Below are positions 7,725 through 14,752 of a stretch of DNA of 64,000 nucleotides, piece by piece. This stretch comes from Parasphingorhabdus sp. SCSIO 66989 (GTDB taxonomy: Bacteria; Pseudomonadota; Alphaproteobacteria; Sphingomonadales; Sphingomonadaceae), in assembly GCF_032852305.1 (NCBI RefSeq), contig NZ_CP136594.1, positions 1-64,000 on the forward strand, given 5' to 3'. Position 1 is the stretch's first letter. Each line of letters opens with the position of its first letter. The notes beneath the pieces were generated by a model that saw only the letters and a program-made list of their open reading frames with translations, was not told where the DNA came from and made no database searches. The position numbers were made by a program, and so were the translations under genes.

Positions 7725-9315
7725 ACGCCCGCATATCCTCTTTCATAAATTCGGCGCAGCGCTCGCCGATCATGATGCTCGGCGCATTGGTGTTGCCGCT
7801 GACCAGCTTGGGCATGATGCTGGCATCGGCAACATAAAGCCCTTCCAGCCCGCGGAACTTGAGGCGCGGCGTCAGTGGGTCATCATCATTAGCACCCATG
7901 CGGCAGGTGCCTACCGGATGATAAACCGTGTCTGCGCGGTTGCGGATCATCTCATCGAGCGCCGCATCATCGTCCAGATCGACCGGGTAGCGGTCCTTGG
8001 GCTGATATTGCGCCAGCGCAGGCGATTGGAAAATGCGATACATATTGCGCACCCCGGCGCGCATCACTGCGATATCGTGGTCATCGTCGAGAAAGTTGGG
8101 ATCAATCGCCGGTGCTGCCTTGGGGTTGGTGCTGGCCAGCCGCACCGTGCCCATGCTCTCCGGGCGCAGCACGCAGGCATGACAACTAAAGCCATGGCCC
8201 GACACCTTCTCACGCCCATGGTCTTCGAGCATCGCCGGGACGAAGTGATATTGCACATCGGGCGCGGGGGCATCGGGATGGGTGCGGGTGAAACCGCCGG
8301 ATTCGGCATAGGGCGTGGTCAAAATGCCGGTGCGCTGGCGGCGATGCTCAATCAGCGCCTTGCCCATGCGGACCGTGCCACTGAGCGAATTGCCGAAACT
8401 GTCCTTGCTTGCCGGCGTCTCAAAGCTGGCGACATAGTCAATATGGTCCTGCAGATGCGATCCGATATGCGGATTATCCTGCACCACATTGAGACCATGG
8501 GCCTGCAGATGCTCGCCCGGGCCGATGCCGGAAAGCTGCAGGATATGCGGCGTGCCAAAGGCCCCGGCAGAGAGTACAACCGCATGGCGTGCGGTCAGTG
8601 TTTCCTCACCAAAGGCTTTTTTCAGCGTCACGCCGGTGACACGCCCTGCATCCGTCTCCAGTCGCGCCACCAGAGCACCGGTGCGGATGTCGAGATTGGC
8701 ACGGTCACGATGGGGCTCGATATAGGCCCGCGCAGCGCTCCAGCGCTCGCCTTCCTTCTGTGTCACCTGATACAGGCCATAGCCCTGCTGGGTCGCGCCA
8801 TTGAAATCGGGATTATGCGGCAATTGCAGTTCACGTGCCGCCTCGACAAAGGCGGTGCTCAGCGGATTGGGCCATTTCTGATCGCTCACCGATAGCGGAC
8901 CATCGCCGCCATGATAGTCACAGCCGCCGTGCACATTGCTCTCCGCCTTGCGGAAATAGGGCAGCACATCATCATAGGCCCAACCGGTGCAGCCCCCGGC
9001 GGCCCAATTGTCATAATCCCAGCGATGGCCGCGAATATAGATCATCGCGTTGATCGCGCTTGATCCGCCAAGACCACGGCCGCGCGGCTGATAGCCGATA
9101 CGCCCGTTCAGCCCCTTTTGCGGCACCGTCTCAAAGTTCCAATTGGTGTTACCGGGCAGAAACGGCATCAGCCCCGGTGTCTTGACCCGCACACCATTAT
9201 TGCGGCCACCGGCCTCCAGCAAACACACCGAGATATTGGGGTCTTCGCTCAATCGTCCGGCCACCGCGCTGCCCGCACTGCCGCCGCCAATGACGATCAC
9301 GTCATATTCTGCCAT
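7723..9315 (-). CDS. GMC-family flavin oxidoreductase (choline dehydrogenase-like)
   Basis: This 530-residue flavoprotein belongs to the glucose-methanol-choline oxidoreductase family. The N-terminal FAD dinucleotide fold is visible (IGGGSAGSAVAGRLSED with LLEAGG), as are the GMC signature 1 (GLGGSSAINAMIYIRG), signature 2 (GAFGTPHILQLSGIG) and the C-terminal catalytic His (YHPVGTCRMG). Sequence and length resemble BetA-like alcohol dehydrogenases, but no betaine aldehyde dehydrogenase or transporter is adjacent, so oxidation of choline is not supported and the real alcohol substrate is unknown. It has no signal peptide. Confidence 0.9.
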   Translation of the reverse strand: MAEYDVIVIGGGSAGSAVAGRLSEDPNISVCLLEAGGRNNGVRVKTPGLMPFLPGNTNWNFETVPQKGLNGRIGYQPRGRGLGGSSAINAMIYIRGHRWDYDNWAAGGCTGWAYDDVLPYFRKAESNVHGGCDYHGGDGPLSVSDQKWPNPLSTAFVEAARELQLPHNPDFNGATQQGYGLYQVTQKEGERWSAARAYIEPHRDRANLDIRTGALVARLETDAGRVTGVTLKKAFGEETLTARHAVVLSAGAFGTPHILQLSGIGPGEHLQAHGLNVVQDNPHIGSHLQDHIDYVASFETPASKDSFGNSLSGTVRMGKALIEHRRQRTGILTTPYAESGGFTRTHPDAPAPDVQYHFVPAMLEDHGREKVSGHGFSCHACVLRPESMGTVRLASTNPKAAPAIDPNFLDDDHDIAVMRAGVRNMYRIFQSPALAQYQPKDRYPVDLDDDAALDEMIRNRADTVYHPVGTCRMGANDDDPLTPRLKFRGLEGLYVADASIMPKLVSGNTNAPSIMIGERCAEFMKEDMRA

Positions 9316-9386
9316 ATGCTATCCTGCTCTCTATAGGGTTTTTCTGTTTTTTATTTTCCTCTTGCCTAACCGATTTAATCGGTCAG

Positions 9387-9884
9387 TTAAACCAGTGATT
9401 TCACAAAACAGCGCATCACCCGGCCATCGTCTTTTGTCAGCAAACCGGTTTCGACAAAGCCGGCGGCCAGGTTGATCTGGGCCATGCGGGCATTGTCTTT
9501 GCGGGTGCGGGTGGTGACTTTGCGATAGCCTTGTGCTCTCGCCCATTCGTGCTGTGCCTGCATCAGCGCCGCCGCCAGACCGTGGCCGCGCCAATCGGGC
9601 GCGACGCCGCCAAGCCAGCTGTAAAACGCGCTTTCCCCCTCGGCATGGCCGAGCTTGAACGCCACCGGCTTTGCGTCTTGCGTTGCGACCAGATGCAGCG
9701 CCCAGCCGGAATAGCGCCGAAAGCGTTTCGACAGCACATCAGGATCAAATTGGGTGAGCACATCCGCGCCCAAGCGCGCCAGCATAGAAAACTGCGAAGC
9801 AACCTCAGCGTCTTGGTAATGCGTAAGGGAAAGACCTTGAGGCAGGGTCGGCGCAGCAGCCATTGGCAACGGCCGCCCAGCCAT
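9387..9884 (-). CDS. GNAT family N-acetyltransferase
   Basis: This 165-residue protein has the GNAT acetyl-CoA binding pattern: a beta strand ending AFYSWLGGVAPDWRG-like, then motif A RGHGLAAALMQAQHEWA, which contains the RxxGxA pyrophosphate loop. A conserved C-terminal strand (FVETGLLTKDDGRVMRCF) follows. The acceptor substrate cannot be deduced. The ATG at 9884 shares one base with the stop of the preceding hydroxylase gene (TAATG), so the two are likely coupled; an internal ATG seven codons later is an alternative start. Confidence 0.85.
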   Translation of the reverse strand: MAGRPLPMAAAPTLPQGLSLTHYQDAEVASQFSMLARLGADVLTQFDPDVLSKRFRRYSGWALHLVATQDAKPVAFKLGHAEGESAFYSWLGGVAPDWRGHGLAAALMQAQHEWARAQGYRKVTTRTRKDNARMAQINLAAGFVETGLLTKDDGRVMRCFVKSLV

Positions 9885-10831
9885 TATTCCGCCGGTTCAA
9901 CGACAGGCGGCGACAGCGGTTTGGGCGATCCCTGCCCGGCCTCATCGCGCTCCGCCTGCCAGCGTGCCTTGATGCTGTCGCTGGTCAGGCGGCTATTGTC
10001 ATGTGTCCATCCCGGCGGGCGGATCAGATAGTTGAGCCGCGCCTTCCAGTCGGGTGCGTGCCACATATCCTGCGCTATACCGATCCATTCATGAAATGCG
10101 GCCCATAGCACATTGAAGCTGCCCAGCTGTTTGACAATGCCATAGCGTATCTCTTCTTCGTCAGTCTCGGGAACAAAACTGCCGAACATCTTGTCCCATA
10201 TGATAAAGACGCCTGCATAATTACTGTCGAGATAGCGCGGATTGGTAGCATGATGCACACGGTGATGCGATGGCGTATTCATCACTGCCTCAAACCAGCG
10301 CGGCATTTTGTCGATCGCTTCGGTATGAATCCAGAATTGATAGACCAGATTGATACCGGCGCAAAAGGCCACCAGCAATGGATGGAAACCGAGCAGGAAC
10401 AGCGGGATAGAGATGAGGAAGCCGGGGGTGATAAAGCCGGTCCATGTCTGCCTGAGTGCGGTGGAGAGATTATAATGCTGGCTGGAGTGATGGATAACAT
10501 GCGCCGCCCACATCCAGCGCATGCGATGGCCAAGCCGATGTTTCCAATAATAAGCCAGATCATCGAGCACAAAGGCCACGGGCCAGGCCCACCAGACAAA
10601 GCCGATATCAAAGATACGGTACTGATAGAGCCACATCGCGGCGGCAAAGAAAAAGCCGCCGGTGAGCAGCCCGGAAACGGTGCTGCCCAAGCCCAGCATC
10701 AGCGAGGTAAAGGTATCCTGCGGATCATAGGCAAGCCGGTTGCGCTTGCGGACAACCCATAGCTCTAACAGGATCGCGCCGATAAACAGCGGGATCGCAA
10801 TCTGCGTCGGATCGGGGAGGTCAGGCATCAT
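9884..10831 (-). CDS. Fatty acid hydroxylase / sterol desaturase family membrane protein
   Basis: This 315-residue integral membrane protein carries the three histidine clusters of the di-iron fatty acid hydroxylase superfamily: HRLGH (HX3H), HVIHHSSQH (HX2HH) and HRVHH. Several hydrophobic segments flank them. Members hydroxylate or desaturate lipids such as fatty acids, carotenoids, sterols or ether lipids; the substrate here is unknown. It is followed by a one-base overlap with the GNAT gene. A second member of the superfamily occurs near 26.2 kb in this window, next to an Old Yellow Enzyme. Confidence 0.88.
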   Translation of the reverse strand: MMPDLPDPTQIAIPLFIGAILLELWVVRKRNRLAYDPQDTFTSLMLGLGSTVSGLLTGGFFFAAAMWLYQYRIFDIGFVWWAWPVAFVLDDLAYYWKHRLGHRMRWMWAAHVIHHSSQHYNLSTALRQTWTGFITPGFLISIPLFLLGFHPLLVAFCAGINLVYQFWIHTEAIDKMPRWFEAVMNTPSHHRVHHATNPRYLDSNYAGVFIIWDKMFGSFVPETDEEEIRYGIVKQLGSFNVLWAAFHEWIGIAQDMWHAPDWKARLNYLIRPPGWTHDNSRLTSDSIKARWQAERDEAGQGSPKPLSPPVVEPAE

Positions 10832-10854
10832 TGCGGCTACCCTATAGCGTCCAC

Positions 10855-11256
10855 TTACACCATTGTCAGCAATTTCTGCGCACCCGCATGGTCAAGCCGC
10901 AGGCTGACCGCGCCAAAACGTTTGTCGCCGCTGTCAATCCGCCACTCACCACCGCCGCCGCCGGGACCAACACGCTTGGCCTCTACCGAGTGATCAATCA
11001 CCCTTGCGGCAAATTTCGCGCCATGCCGCTTGACCAGCACCACCTGCCCCTCGGCATCCTTGACCAAAGCCGCCTGCCCATCCTCCGCCACCAGCGCGTC
11101 GCTGCCGCGAAAAAACGGAATATTGATATCCGCCCAATGAATCGCATCATCGCGCCCCTGCAACGCGACTTCCCCCATACGCAAACCCCGCACCAGAGCG
11201 GTAACGGCGAGGATGACGGCGAGCGAGCCGAGAATGATCCAGGTTTCTGCGGTCAT
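10855..11256 (-). CDS. Hypothetical single-span membrane protein
   Basis: I do not recognise this 133-residue protein. It begins with one probable membrane anchor (TWIILGSLAVILAVTALV), followed by a soluble domain rich in short beta-like segments, a GPGGGGGEWRID turn and a hydrophobic C-terminal end. The soluble domain would face the periplasm or cytoplasm depending on topology. It sits just upstream of the fatty acid hydroxylase and GNAT genes on the same strand and may belong to their operon. The start ATG is the first in frame. Confidence 0.7.
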   Translation of the reverse strand: MTAETWIILGSLAVILAVTALVRGLRMGEVALQGRDDAIHWADINIPFFRGSDALVAEDGQAALVKDAEGQVVLVKRHGAKFAARVIDHSVEAKRVGPGGGGGEWRIDSGDKRFGAVSLRLDHAGAQKLLTMV

Positions 11257-11278
11257 AGGGTGCTTCCCATCAAGCGCA

Positions 11279-12253
11279 TCAGGGCAGTTTTTCCCTGATC
11301 TCTTTCAGTGTAAATCGCTGCGCCTTGAGTGTTTGTATCTGCTTCACCCGTTGTATCATCTCAGGCGCGTAAAGCTGGTAGCCCGCTTCGGTGATTTCGG
11401 CAACGGACAACAACCCTTCTTTGGTCCAATGGCGGATAGTCGAATTTGCCTCGTCCACCTGCTTGGCCAGCTCGCCGATCTTGAGCAGCGTATCGCTTTG
11501 CTCCGGCTCTGCCTCTTCGCCCGCGGCGGCGCGCAGATAGATATCCAGCGAACGATCAACCGCCTTGGCTATTATCTTGACATGGTCCTCCTTGGTGCCG
11601 CCCGTCTGAGCCTTCTCCAGCGACGCGATATAGGCCAGCCGGTCCTGTTTGCGGATGATGGCGGGTGGATAGCCCGACATGAGCAGGAGCATGTTCATCA
11701 ACAGACGCGCGCTGCGGCCATTGCCATCGACAAAGGGATGAATAGTCACCAGCCGATAATGCGCCTCTGCAGCGAGATCGATCGGATGCAGTTCCGCACT
11801 CTGCCTCAACCAGAGAATAAAATTGTGCATCAGATCAGGTACTTTACGCGGATTGGGCAGGACCACGGCTGAACCTGAAATCCTCACCGGGACCGAGCGA
11901 TAATGGCCGCAATTGGCATCATCAATGCCCTTCAGGATCACCTCATGGATATGGAGAATGTCCTTCTCGGTCAGGCTGGCCGGTGTGCGCGCAATCTGCG
12001 CCCGCACCCAGTCGAGAGCCCGGGCATGGTTGGTGGTCTCAAGATGTTCGACCAGCGATTTGCCGCCAACGGTAATCCCCTTATCGACCACCAGCGCGGT
12101 CTCCCGCCGGGTGAGCGTATTTCCCTCAATCGCATTACTGGTATAGGTCAGCTCTACCCGAAACCAGTCATCGAGATTGCGTACAAGCTCTGGTGCCAGC
12201 GGGCGATAATCGTCGAGCAGCTTCTTTTTTGCGGTGAGGGCGTCAAAGTTCAT
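11279..12253 (-). CDS. Fic family AMP-transferase with C-terminal MerR-like DNA-binding domain
   Basis: This 324-residue protein has a complete Fic core, with the catalytic motif HPFVDGNGRSAR (catalytic His about residue 172). An N-terminal inhibitory motif SNAIEGN (the S/TxxxE(G/N) pattern, Glu about 43) marks it as an auto-inhibited class II-type Fic enzyme that would transfer AMP or a similar group to a target protein. The last ~70 residues (from KIGELAKQVDEANSTIRHW) look like a MerR-type winged helix-turn-helix. An 18-base palindrome lies 14 bases upstream of the start, suggesting self-control. I chose the ATG at 12253; an in-frame ATG at 12265 is possible. No toxin or antitoxin partner gene is adjacent. 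Confidence 0.85.
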   Translation of the reverse strand: MNFDALTAKKKLLDDYRPLAPELVRNLDDWFRVELTYTSNAIEGNTLTRRETALVVDKGITVGGKSLVEHLETTNHARALDWVRAQIARTPASLTEKDILHIHEVILKGIDDANCGHYRSVPVRISGSAVVLPNPRKVPDLMHNFILWLRQSAELHPIDLAAEAHYRLVTIHPFVDGNGRSARLLMNMLLLMSGYPPAIIRKQDRLAYIASLEKAQTGGTKEDHVKIIAKAVDRSLDIYLRAAAGEEAEPEQSDTLLKIGELAKQVDEANSTIRHWTKEGLLSVAEITEAGYQLYAPEMIQRVKQIQTLKAQRFTLKEIREKLP

Positions 12254-12266
12254 TCGATAAACCATA

Positions 12267-12284
12267 AACCATGACGTTATGGTT
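12267..12284. promoter_or_regulatory. Palindromic operator candidate upstream of the Fic-MerR gene
   Basis: The 18-base sequence AACCATGACGTTATGGTT is a near-perfect palindrome with two mismatched central positions (AACCAT...ATGGTT arms around ACGT). It lies just before the Fic-MerR start codon, where a DNA-binding domain of the same protein could act as a repressor or activator. This is inference from position and symmetry only. Confidence 0.5.
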
Positions 12285-12459
12285 TTCAATTGGGTAGCTT
12301 TTAAGTTTCCTATCCATCTTAACCCGCCACTAGAAGCGCAATCACCTGAGATCAGATAGACACCAAAAGGCTATGTAAATCCGTGTATCTATAGGCTACT
12401 CAAGTATTGTCCGATTCTTTTTATTTATCCGTACATTCAAGACAATAAGGAGTTCTGGC

Positions 12460-13512
12460 ATGGAAATAGAATCAAGTATGACCGAGCTACGGGCAAAACT
12501 GAAAGAGCACAAAGAGATATTAGAAACAGAGGAATCGGCAAAAACATCGCTCATATTGCCATTCCTGCGTGCGCTTGGATACGATATTTTCAATCCATCT
12601 GAAGTTAAGGCTGAGTTTACCGCTGACGTTGGTACCAAAAAAGGTGAGAAGGTTGATTATGCACTCTGCGTAGATGGAGAAGTAGTTCTGTTGGTTGAAT
12701 GCAAACCTGTCACAAACGACCTCTCAATCAAACATGCAAATCAGCTTTTTAGGTACTTTACCGCCACTACAGCGCGTGTAGCTTTGCTGACTAATGGTAA
12801 AAACTATGAATTTTATACTGATTCAGATCGCACCAACATGATGGACGAAAGTCCGTTTTTTACGTTCGACCTTGAAAGCCATACTGCGTCGGATCTCAAA
12901 CAGCTAGCCGCGTTCAAAAGAGCTGATTTTGATGTAGAACGTATAGTAGAACAGGCTGGCCATCTTAAGCTTCAAACACTCGTGACCAAGGAATTGCGCA
13001 AAGAGCTTTCTGAACCATCTGACGATTTCGTCCGAACCATCGCGTCCCGCCTACATGATGGCAGCGTCACAGAAGCCGTACGAAATCGTTTCAAACCCGT
13101 AATTACCCAGTCCATTAGCGCGCTTATTCGAGAAGGCGTAAACGAGCGTCTGCGAAATGCCATGCAACATGGCGAGGAAGGCGAACCTGCGCTCGATGAG
13201 AGCGAAGTTGCATCTGATGGCATTGAAACGACAGAAGTCGAAATGGAAGGCTATCAAATTGTTAGAGCAATTTGCGCAAAATCTATTGATCCCTCTCGTG
13301 TGGTGATCAGGGATGCAAAATCCTACTGCGCCATCCTTATGGACAATAACAACCGCAAAACCATAGCTAGGTTACACTTCAACAGCGCAACATCTCGTCA
13401 TATCGGACTGTTTTCGGGCAAGGCTGAAACTCGCCAAGCAGTCGATAGTCCTATGGATATCTACAAATACTCGGACGACATTCTCAGCCGGATCACCGAA
13501 CTAGACACATAA
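12460..13512 (+). CDS. Orphan HsdR-N-type nuclease domain protein
   Basis: This 350-residue protein resembles the N-terminal nuclease domain of type I restriction R subunits (COG4748-like). The PD-(D/E)xK site is visible as Asp66 in VDYALC, and Glu80 and Lys82 in VECKP. The QxxxY helix of HsdR proteins follows as QLFRYF (Gln95, Tyr99). There is no helicase/translocase part, unlike true HsdR of about 1000 residues. A second half (residues 130-350) of unknown fold is charged and helix-prone. The ribosome-binding site AATAAGGAG is strong. The gene is clearly AT-richer and uses different codons from its neighbours, which suggests acquisition. HsdM and HsdS are not present. Confidence 0.75.
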   Translation: MEIESSMTELRAKLKEHKEILETEESAKTSLILPFLRALGYDIFNPSEVKAEFTADVGTKKGEKVDYALCVDGEVVLLVECKPVTNDLSIKHANQLFRYFTATTARVALLTNGKNYEFYTDSDRTNMMDESPFFTFDLESHTASDLKQLAAFKRADFDVERIVEQAGHLKLQTLVTKELRKELSEPSDDFVRTIASRLHDGSVTEAVRNRFKPVITQSISALIREGVNERLRNAMQHGEEGEPALDESEVASDGIETTEVEMEGYQIVRAICAKSIDPSRVVIRDAKSYCAILMDNNNRKTIARLHFNSATSRHIGLFSGKAETRQAVDSPMDIYKYSDDILSRITELDT

Positions 13513-13531
13513 CTTGCGGAGAAAATGACGT

Positions 13532-13663
13532 TTGCTGTTTGAAATTGACCCACAGGGCTTGAAGAAACTCAACCCGAACGGTTTTCTACACAGCCTTGTT
13601 GCTCACTCACTCGCCTTGCCCGACAGCGCGTCGAGCATTGGGGTCAGTGGGCTGATATCATAG
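13532..13663 (+). pseudogene. Possible truncated coding remnant after the orphan nuclease
   Basis: The gap after the nuclease gene reads as an open frame beginning LLFEIDPQGLKKLNPNGF, which looks protein-like, then runs into the antisense of the next gene. The only nearby ATG (13525) is in another frame and stops after five codons, so it may be a 5' fragment of a lost gene at the edge of the acquired segment. It could also be chance. Confidence 0.2.
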
Positions 13664-14157
13664 CCGGCATTGCCTGCGAGGCGGCGCAGTTCTTCGGGCG
13701 GAGTGCCCTGTTGTGCCTGAGCTAGCGACCAGAGAAAAGTCGAGCGCGTGCCGGAGCGGCAATAGGCCAGCGTCTTGCCATCTGCATTTTCCGCCAGAGC
13801 GGCATTCAGCGCCTCGATCTGTGGTGCAGAAAAGCCGGCATGGCCTACCGGGATTTCGACATAGGTGATACCCGCTGCTTCAGCTGCGGCCTGTATCTCA
13901 GCGCCTGCGGGCTGATCCGGTGATTCACCATCGGGGCGGTTATTGACGATCAGGGTCACACCCTGTTCTTTGGCGGCAGCGACATCGGCGGTGCTGATTT
14001 GCGGTGAAACCAGCATTTCGGGCGTCAGGGTGCGGAACATGGAAGCAGTCTCCGGTTTGGGGGAAGGAATGGCAGCGTCATCGCTCTGTTGCTCAGCACT
14101 GCAGGCAATTGCAAGCAGAAGCAGCATGGTCGGGGCAATGGCGCGTAGAGAACTCAT
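13603..14157 (-). CDS. Putative lipoprotein with DUF442/BLH-type phosphatase domain
   Basis: This 184-residue protein has an N-terminal lipoprotein-like signal (hydrophobic core then AIACS) and a domain related to the beta-lactamase hydrolase-like phosphatase/sulfurtransferase group (DUF442). The family markers are the strand VTLIVNNRPDGES and the cysteine loop AYCRSGTRST, where Cys is the likely nucleophile. Members act on phosphoproteins or sulfur species; the true substrate is unknown. I chose the ATG at 14157, which puts the signal peptide first; the frame is open further upstream but that part lies in a repeat motif. It is transcribed downstream of another small lipoprotein. Confidence 0.75.
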   Translation of the reverse strand: MSSLRAIAPTMLLLLAIACSAEQQSDDAAIPSPKPETASMFRTLTPEMLVSPQISTADVAAAKEQGVTLIVNNRPDGESPDQPAGAEIQAAAEAAGITYVEIPVGHAGFSAPQIEALNAALAENADGKTLAYCRSGTRSTFLWSLAQAQQGTPPEELRRLAGNAGYDISPLTPMLDALSGKASE

Positions 14158-14167
14158 AGGTCTGGGC

Positions 14168-14521
14168 TTAAGGCAATTCGATCGAATCTTCAAAGTCTGA
14201 AAGCGCGGTGATAATCGCACCATCATCGCGATATTTGCGGCGCAGACCGGCTAGCTCTGCATCGGTGCCGGTGCAGGTTTCTTCGATCCGCGCCGCCAGA
14301 AACTCCGCCCGCTGTTCATCATAGGGCGGCTCACCGCGAAAATGGTCACACCCCTGTCGCCGCACGATAAAGCGGCGGACATCGGCGGGGATGGTATCGG
14401 CAAAGGGGGTGCCGAAATTATCGGTGGGGGGACTTTCGGCTATCGCTGTGGCGGATGTGGTGCTGCATGCCGAAAGCAGCAATGGTACCATCAAGAGCGT
14501 AAAGGGTTGAGTTGCTTTCAT
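14168..14521 (-). CDS. Hypothetical lipoprotein
   Basis: This 117-residue predicted lipoprotein has a clear lipobox (LLLSACS). The mature part is hydrophilic and contains a RRFIVRRQGCDHFRGEPPYD segment, which is recognisable in small hypothetical proteins of sphingomonads as far as I can judge, but I know of no assigned function. Its last ten codons overlap a motif that is also repeated just before its own start, so the C-terminus may have been shaped by a repeat. It is 10 bases upstream of the phosphatase-like lipoprotein gene on the same strand. Confidence 0.65.
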   Translation of the reverse strand: MKATQPFTLLMVPLLLSACSTTSATAIAESPPTDNFGTPFADTIPADVRRFIVRRQGCDHFRGEPPYDEQRAEFLAARIEETCTGTDAELAGLRRKYRDDGAIITALSDFEDSIELP

Positions 14522-14625
14522 GGCACCTTTTTTAGAGCAATCGGATTGAATCTCCAAAGTGAGAATTGGGACAGATTTTCGTCCCCACAAAGCCCCGGAG
14601 GAAGGTTCGCGTCGCAGTTATATTC

Positions 14626-14733
14626 TCGCGCAAAGGCGCAAAGGCACGAAGAAAGTATTTCTGTGGCGATACTTCTTAGTGCCTTTGCGCCTTTGCGCGA
14701 TACAGAAAGCCCAGCCCCCGCTTTCGCGGGGGC
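14626..14733. repeat. Composite dispersed repeat: long inverted repeat plus GC hairpin
   Basis: Two arms of about 32 bases (TCGCGCAAAGGCGCAAAGGC... and its near-exact inverse) face each other across a ten-base loop, followed by the separate hairpin GCCCCCGC-TTTC-GCGGGGGC. The element lies between the recQ 3' end and the lipoprotein gene. A related element with the same components occurs at 53.5-53.7 kb. Confidence 0.7.
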
Positions 14734-14752
14734 GACGTGAATAGGCGCTGCC

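Noticed and set aside
7567-8895. 442-codon plus-strand frame opposite the GMC oxidoreductase
   Set aside because: It is antisense to a clearly conserved protein, and its translation shows no domain.
7723-9315. betA (choline dehydrogenase) as a specific name
   Set aside because: The GMC family is clear, but no betB, betI or choline transporter lies nearby to support the substrate.
11279-12253. Two-gene Fic toxin-antitoxin (FicTA) module
   Set aside because: The inhibitory motif is inside the protein, and no small antitoxin gene is adjacent.
12460-13512. Complete type I restriction-modification system
   Set aside because: Only the HsdR N-terminal-like nuclease part is present; there is no HsdM, HsdS or translocase.
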